From IMG/VR virus record IMGVR_UViG_3300017971_000680, positions 1 to 27,086 of that record: DNA of 27,086 nt; one strand, 5' to 3'. Shown in pieces: positions 23,171 to 27,086 of this stretch (its first letter is position 1; each line of letters opens with the position of its first letter). The notes beneath the pieces are model-generated. The model saw only the letters and a program-made list of their open reading frames with translations, made no database searches and was not told the origin of the DNA. Position numbers and translations under genes: made by a program. The DNA comes from a virus.

Positions 23171-23458
23171 ATGAGCCAGATCACACGGTCTTCCGGTAAA
23201 CGGTTCTTGACGGTTGGAGAAGCGGCAGAGATATGTCGGGTCTGCCGCGACACTATCAGGGCAGAAATTGAGCGGGGGCATTTGGCCGCCACCCGGATCG
23301 GTTTACGGCGTATCGTGATCCAACGCGAAGAGCTCGAACGGTACATAGAAACACGAACCCCAAACCCGAACGGTGCAAGCAACATCACGTCCGAGATTAT
23401 AGACGAGGCCGGGCAGATTTGTCAAGAGAAAAGGGTAGGGGGGCGCGGAGTCCGCTGA
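23171..23458 (+). CDS. Excisionase-like HTH DNA-binding protein
   Basis: 95 residues with GAGGAGGA upstream. Residues 10-60 form a winged HTH of the excisionase/MerR type: F-L-T-V-G-E-A-A-E-I-C-R-V-C-R-D-T-I, then G-H-L-A-A-T-R-I-G-L-R-R-I-V-I-Q-R-E-E-L-E-R-Y. It is the first gene after the divergent promoter. It may act as Xis for the tyrosine integrase or as a Cro-like early regulator. The C-terminal 25 residues are polar and not recognised. Confidence 0.75.
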   Translation: MSQITRSSGKRFLTVGEAAEICRVCRDTIRAEIERGHLAATRIGLRRIVIQREELERYIETRTPNPNGASNITSEIIDEAGQICQEKRVGGRGVR

Positions 23459-23522
23459 AAACTCAAACGGCCCGGCGTTGATCTCCGACGTCCCCCGATA
23501 CCAAAAAGGGAGGGAAGGTACC

Positions 23523-23735
23523 ATGCCAAACGATCTAATGCAGACGATAGTCAGAACCATTGGTGACGCTATGGCGGACACGCAACGGCAGGTCCGGCAG
23601 ATAACCGACCAGACGGTTGTCGGGTGGAAGTACGAGAGCGAGGACAATTCTGTCAACCCGATCTATCTGCACGAGCTCGCGCCGTACTTTCAGCAGCTTA
23701 TCCGAGACGGCCACCAGAAACGGGTTGGCCAGTAG
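23523..23735 (+). CDS. Small hypothetical early protein (70 aa)
   Basis: Not recognised. Start ATG 23523 was chosen because AAAGGGAGGGAAGG lies just upstream; the in-frame start at 23478 would put this SD inside the gene. A helical N-terminus (T-I-V-R-T-I-G-D-A-M-A) is followed by a Y-L-H-E-L-A-P-Y-F-Q-Q-L-I-R segment. The next gene has nearly the same leader sequence. Confidence 0.6.
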   Translation: MPNDLMQTIVRTIGDAMADTQRQVRQITDQTVVGWKYESEDNSVNPIYLHELAPYFQQLIRDGHQKRVGQ

Positions 23736-23783
23736 CGTCCCGTCAGAACGGGGTTGAACGGTACAAAAAAGGAGGGAAGGTCG

Positions 23784-24764
23784 ATGAACACGTCCACAGC
23801 ACTTACCGAGACGGCGCAACGGCAACCGCCGTCGCATCCGAGCGAGATTACAGCTATCCGAGGGATAACCGACCGGATACAGTTGCCGCGGTCGGGGTTC
23901 CTGCGGCTCGGCGAACCGATGGAAGGGCGGCAGTATCCGAAAGCGTTGGATCATTTCCGGCCGGATATCGAGTCGCCGTCGTTGGCCGAAGCGTTCAGAG
24001 AACGGTACGGTGACAAACCGAAAGAGGTGCCGTTTGTGTTCCCGCATCCGCAGTTTGGTGTGGTGGCGGCGCAAGCATACCGGTACTATCGCGGTTCCAA
24101 AGTCGCGCCGACCGAAGGCAAACGGCGGGGTATCCTCGCGTGTAAAGGTGAAGGCCGGACCGGATGGGCGACACGTCGGACAGATGACGGTACCTGGGAG
24201 ACGATTGAATGTCCCGGGGCTGAGGAGTGCGCTTATTGCCGGAGCGATACGAACAGCCAACCGAAATGTGTCCGGTCGATGTTCATGTTGATCTTACCGT
24301 ACGAGCTCCCGACCTGGACGGTCCTGCAGGTCAACACGACGTCGCGCCATTCGATGAACAACGTCAATGCTGCGCTCGTGACGTTACAACGGACACGCGG
24401 CCAGATAGATTTTATCCGGTGTGTGCTCCGGTTGGTACCACAGCAGGTGATGTTCCCGGACAAAAATGGCGTGTTCAAAGCGACGAACGCTCACGTCTTA
24501 CAGATCGATATCGGTGAACCGTTGACCGAGTTTGTGAAAGCGCCGCCGTTGATCGGGGGGTACGAAGTCCAGGTGGCGCCGCCTGACGATGACGAATGTC
24601 CGGCAGACGATCTGTACGGGCCGCAGTATATGAACGACGAAGAAACTCAGGAAACCGCCGAGACCGACCCGGTTAATCCTAAAGGCGCTAATTCCGCACC
24701 ATCAGCGCCACCTTCCCCCCGTAATCCGGGTCGGTCCGGCGATTCTAAGGAGTGGTTCTTCTGA
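23784..24764 (+). CDS. Recombination directionality factor-like (Gp3-like) protein
   Basis: 326 residues from ATG 23784 (AAAGGAGGGAAGG upstream). It resembles the phage family often named Gp3-like/recombination directionality factor-like: a cysteine cluster (C120, C143, C149, C152, C162) around C-P-G-A-E-E-C, followed by M-F-M-L-I-L-P, a T-T-S-R-H-S-M-N-N-V segment, then L-R-L-V-P-Q-Q-V-M-F. The C-terminal 60 residues are acidic and Pro-rich, ending K-E-W-F-F, a possible docking tail like those of single-strand-binding proteins. The true role is unclear because this phage has a tyrosine, not serine, integrase. Confidence 0.55.
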   Translation: MNTSTALTETAQRQPPSHPSEITAIRGITDRIQLPRSGFLRLGEPMEGRQYPKALDHFRPDIESPSLAEAFRERYGDKPKEVPFVFPHPQFGVVAAQAYRYYRGSKVAPTEGKRRGILACKGEGRTGWATRRTDDGTWETIECPGAEECAYCRSDTNSQPKCVRSMFMLILPYELPTWTVLQVNTTSRHSMNNVNAALVTLQRTRGQIDFIRCVLRLVPQQVMFPDKNGVFKATNAHVLQIDIGEPLTEFVKAPPLIGGYEVQVAPPDDDECPADDLYGPQYMNDEETQETAETDPVNPKGANSAPSAPPSPRNPGRSGDSKEWFF

Positions 24765-24765
24765 A

Positions 24766-24990
24766 ATGGAAATAGGAACACGAATAAAACTCAGAATGGA
24801 CGACGCGAACGTGAGGCATACGCGGTTCACGGTGTTCGAGGATGGGGCCAGTTGCGGCCAGTTGACCATGACCACAATGGGGTTTCAGCGTCTGGTGATA
24901 GCGTTAAAACACGACCATGTGCAGTCACTGATACGTGAATGCAGTGTGACAGTTGGACTGGAGATAATCCGGAAGGCACAGGGGTTTTAG
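24766..24990 (+). CDS. Small hypothetical early protein (74 aa)
   Basis: Not recognised. Beta strands first (T-R-I-K-L-R-M, R-F-T-V-F-E-D-G), then a G-Q-L-T-M-T-x-M-G-F-Q-R-L-V-I-A-L helix. No cysteine ribbon and no membrane segment. It starts two bases after the previous stop, with AAGGAG about 13 bases upstream. This strand-strand-helix pattern is common among small early phage proteins of unknown role. Confidence 0.55.
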   Translation: MEIGTRIKLRMDDANVRHTRFTVFEDGASCGQLTMTTMGFQRLVIALKHDHVQSLIRECSVTVGLEIIRKAQGF

Positions 24991-25007
24991 GGAAAGGAGA
25001 GAAGGCC

Positions 25008-26105
25008 ATGCAGTTACGGTTACCGATCCACGTGACGGATGTGCAGAAGTACAAGCGGTGCCCGAAGATGTTCGCGGCGGAGGTCGAGAAACGGTACCGC
25101 CAGCCCGAAGGACATCTCTCGCACCTAGGAGTGCTGGTCCATAGCGTGATCGCTGAGTATCTGCGATGGTGCCGGGCGAACGGTCAGCAGACGGATTACG
25201 ACCGGTTGCCGGTTATCTTGAACGACAAACATCGGGAGTCGGGTATGGCGCCCGAAACATGGGATGAGGCGTACGAAATCTGTGACACGTTCGCTCGATC
25301 ACATCTTGTACCACAAGGCCACGTCATGATCGAGGGGACGATCAAAGTTGACCGGGAAGGTCGGCTCGTACATGACGATAGTCCGCTCGGCTGGCTGGAA
25401 GGCACACCGGATTTTGTCGATTACGAACGGGACGACCGGGTGACGATTGTCGACTGGAAGTCGGGGTACGCCAGCGAACCTGACTGGTTCCAGTTGGAAA
25501 CTTACGCCTGGCTGGTGGCCGAGACTATCAGTATGACGGCACGACCGGCCGAGTACGAGCTCGTGTACGACTATGTCCGGTGGAACGTCGTGAAATCCAA
25601 GATCGTCACAGCAGACGATCTGCCTCGTATCGAGAAACGGTTACGGCGGATAACCGACCTGATGGAGAAGGATACGGAGTGGAAAGCGACCCCCGGTACC
25701 GGGTGCTCGTTCTGTACGGAAGAGTGTTCGGTGGAAGTCCGGCCATACGTGTGCCGGATAGAGGATGAAGCGGTCGAGATGGCCCGGGCGCTGATACTTG
25801 CGGAGAAAGAGAAGAAGCGGATCGAAGGGTATCTGAAACCGTACATAGCAGAACACGGCAACGTGACGGTGAACGGTATCGAGGTGGGGTACAAACGGTC
25901 AGGCGATCTAGTATGGCCCGATGTCGACACGTTCAAACGGGCCTGTCTGGACGCCGGGGTGAACCCTGTCGAATACCTGAAAGTGGATACACGGCAGGTG
26001 AACAAAGAGTTGCGGGACAACGGCGAGTTGCCGGGTTGGTTGGTGGCGATAGGCGAGAGCGGTGCGACGTTGCGGTTTGGGACGCGCAAAGCGAAAGGGG
26101 GGTGA
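25008..26105 (+). CDS. Cas4/RecB-like PD-(D/E)XK nuclease with Fe-S cysteines
   Basis: 365 residues from ATG 25008, chosen by the AAAGGAGAG SD 15-7 bases upstream. PD-(D/E)XK motifs: H45 (G-V-L-V-H-S), E109, D135 (G-T-P-D-F-V), D149-W-K151, and Q162/Y166. Cysteines C18 and C233, C236, C240 form the pattern of the Fe-S cluster found in Cas4 and AddB. Such phage nucleases process DNA ends in replication or recombination. The gene directly precedes a Rad50-like ATPase, a common functional pairing. Confidence 0.8.
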   Translation: MQLRLPIHVTDVQKYKRCPKMFAAEVEKRYRQPEGHLSHLGVLVHSVIAEYLRWCRANGQQTDYDRLPVILNDKHRESGMAPETWDEAYEICDTFARSHLVPQGHVMIEGTIKVDREGRLVHDDSPLGWLEGTPDFVDYERDDRVTIVDWKSGYASEPDWFQLETYAWLVAETISMTARPAEYELVYDYVRWNVVKSKIVTADDLPRIEKRLRRITDLMEKDTEWKATPGTGCSFCTEECSVEVRPYVCRIEDEAVEMARALILAEKEKKRIEGYLKPYIAEHGNVTVNGIEVGYKRSGDLVWPDVDTFKRACLDAGVNPVEYLKVDTRQVNKELRDNGELPGWLVAIGESGATLRFGTRKAKGG

Positions 26106-26109
26106 AGGG

Positions 26110-27086
26110 ATGAAAGTCGAACGGTTGACCATCGAGAACTTCCGGGGTGTGGAGAAAGCGGATCTCGATCTGTCCCGGCCGGTCACCATGATCGTCGGCG
26201 AGAACGGTGTCGGCAAAAGTACGGTGGCTGACGCGCTCGAGTTTGTCCTGACAGGGAAGTGTCGGAACACTACCAGGAGCGGTGCGGGTGCCAGCGACCT
26301 TATCCGGCAAGGCTCTAAATCGGCCTCTATCGCGGCCACGGTCCGGACCCCTACCAAAACCCTACAGGTGGCCCGGAAGATCGACCACAAAGGCGTTTCG
26401 CTTGAAATAGAGGGGTACCAGGGGAACAAAACCGAGCTCGAGACGTTGTTGTTCCGAGACCTCGGGGTGTCGCCGGACGTGCTCGGCGCGTCGTTACGGG
26501 TGAGCCAGTTTATCGAGGACCCGAAATCCCGGTTACAGATACTGGCGGATGTTGCTGGTGTGGAGTTTGACCAGACCTCTATCGGTGCGGCAATCGAGGA
26601 CGAGCACCTGAAAACGTTCCTGGAAGAACAACTGTCGATGACGGCTCAGACTGTGGGGATGACCTCGCTCGATGCTGTGACTAAGCTCGGCCAGATTGCC
26701 GAGAAGATGCGGCGTGACGCGAACCGGAAAGTCGACAAAGCGCTCGGGGTACTGGACCAGAACAAGACGGCAGTCCAGATACCGGCGACGGCGTCCGGCA
26801 AAGTGTTCACGGTCAAGGAAACGGAGCAAGTGGAGGACGCGTTAGCGTCGCTCAAAACCAAACGGGACGGGTTGTTCGAGGAATTGGGCAAACTCGAAGG
26901 GGACAAGACCAAAGGGAACGGTCGAGACGAGACCATCGGTCGGTACAAGACCATGATCGCCGAGATGGAGAAATCTATCGCAGAGAAACGCGCGGAACAA
27001 GACCGGGTCGACCAGATGGAACGGTGTCCGACCTGCGACCAGAAGTTGACCAAGACCGCGCGGAAACGTATCGCGAAAGGGTTGCC
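26110..27086 (+). CDS. Rad50/SMC-like ATPase, N-terminal part (runs off the window)
   Basis: 325 residues are visible and the frame is open at the right edge. Seen: M-K-V-E-R-L-T-I-E-N-F-R-G at the start, Walker A G30-E-N-G-V-G-K-S-T, a Q-F-I-E-D-P-K-S-R-L-Q-I-L stretch (Q-loop region), then long charged coiled coil, and C306-P-T-C309, like the zinc hook of Rad50. It probably works with the preceding nuclease on DNA ends or recombination. The signature and Walker B motifs would lie past the edge. Confidence 0.85.
   Translation, partial: MKVERLTIENFRGVEKADLDLSRPVTMIVGENGVGKSTVADALEFVLTGKCRNTTRSGAGASDLIRQGSKSASIAATVRTPTKTLQVARKIDHKGVSLEIEGYQGNKTELETLLFRDLGVSPDVLGASLRVSQFIEDPKSRLQILADVAGVEFDQTSIGAAIEDEHLKTFLEEQLSMTAQTVGMTSLDAVTKLGQIAEKMRRDANRKVDKALGVLDQNKTAVQIPATASGKVFTVKETEQVEDALASLKTKRDGLFEELGKLEGDKTKGNGRDETIGRYKTMIAEMEKSIAEKRAEQDRVDQMERCPTCDQKLTKTARKRIAKGL

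Noticed and set aside
1-27086. CRISPR array, insertion sequence or rRNA
   Set aside because: No regularly spaced repeats, transposase gene or rRNA-like sequence was seen.

Overview
This window is most of a temperate siphovirus (long, non-contractile tail) genome. Most genes are on the + strand and tightly packed, with many 4-base ATGA/GTGA overlaps and strong Shine-Dalgarno (SD) sites. Base composition is moderately GC-rich with heavy CGG (Arg) and TTG (Leu) use. The host cannot be named from the sequence. The possible spanin-like pair would suggest a diderm host, while the XhlA-like and Dit/tail-endopeptidase genes are also common in phages of monoderms.

Layout: 3-335 is the end of the large terminase. 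349-2708 holds portal and MuF-like genes. 2705-3618 is a block of three small genes, one a Lar-like zinc ribbon, closed by a terminator. 3642-7655 holds prohead protease/scaffold, decoration protein and major capsid. 7752-9548 holds the head-tail connectors and tail terminator. 9573-18508 holds tail tube, a tail chaperone with a probable -1 frameshift, tape measure, Dit, a fibre/baseplate protein, a tail endopeptidase split by an in-frame TGA, and a possible receptor-binding protein. 18521-19897 is the lysis region: XhlA-like, M15 peptidase, holin-like and spanin-like small membrane proteins.

A minus-strand unit (20440 down to 20046) follows. It has its own promoter, two small membrane proteins and a terminator. 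Next is a non-coding stretch (20441-20897) that contains a probable attP whose core matches the 3' end of a leucine tRNA. A minus-strand lysogeny operon follows (CI-like repressor, small membrane protein, tyrosine integrase; 23045 to 20898). A divergent + strand early operon then begins: excisionase-like HTH, a small gene, an RDF/Gp3-like protein, a small gene, a Cas4/RecB-like PD-(D/E)XK nuclease, and a Rad50/SMC-like ATPase that runs off the end.

Because the lysis genes run straight into a putative attP and then the integrase, the sequence looks like the circular or viral form, or a join across it, rather than a prophage split at attL/attR. The most unusual points are the TGA at a normally tryptophan position in the tail endopeptidase, a G9 tract in the AT-richer putative receptor-binding gene, a nested scaffold start inside the protease gene, a T-TTT-TTG slippery site in the tail chaperone, and the tRNA-Leu-like attP core.
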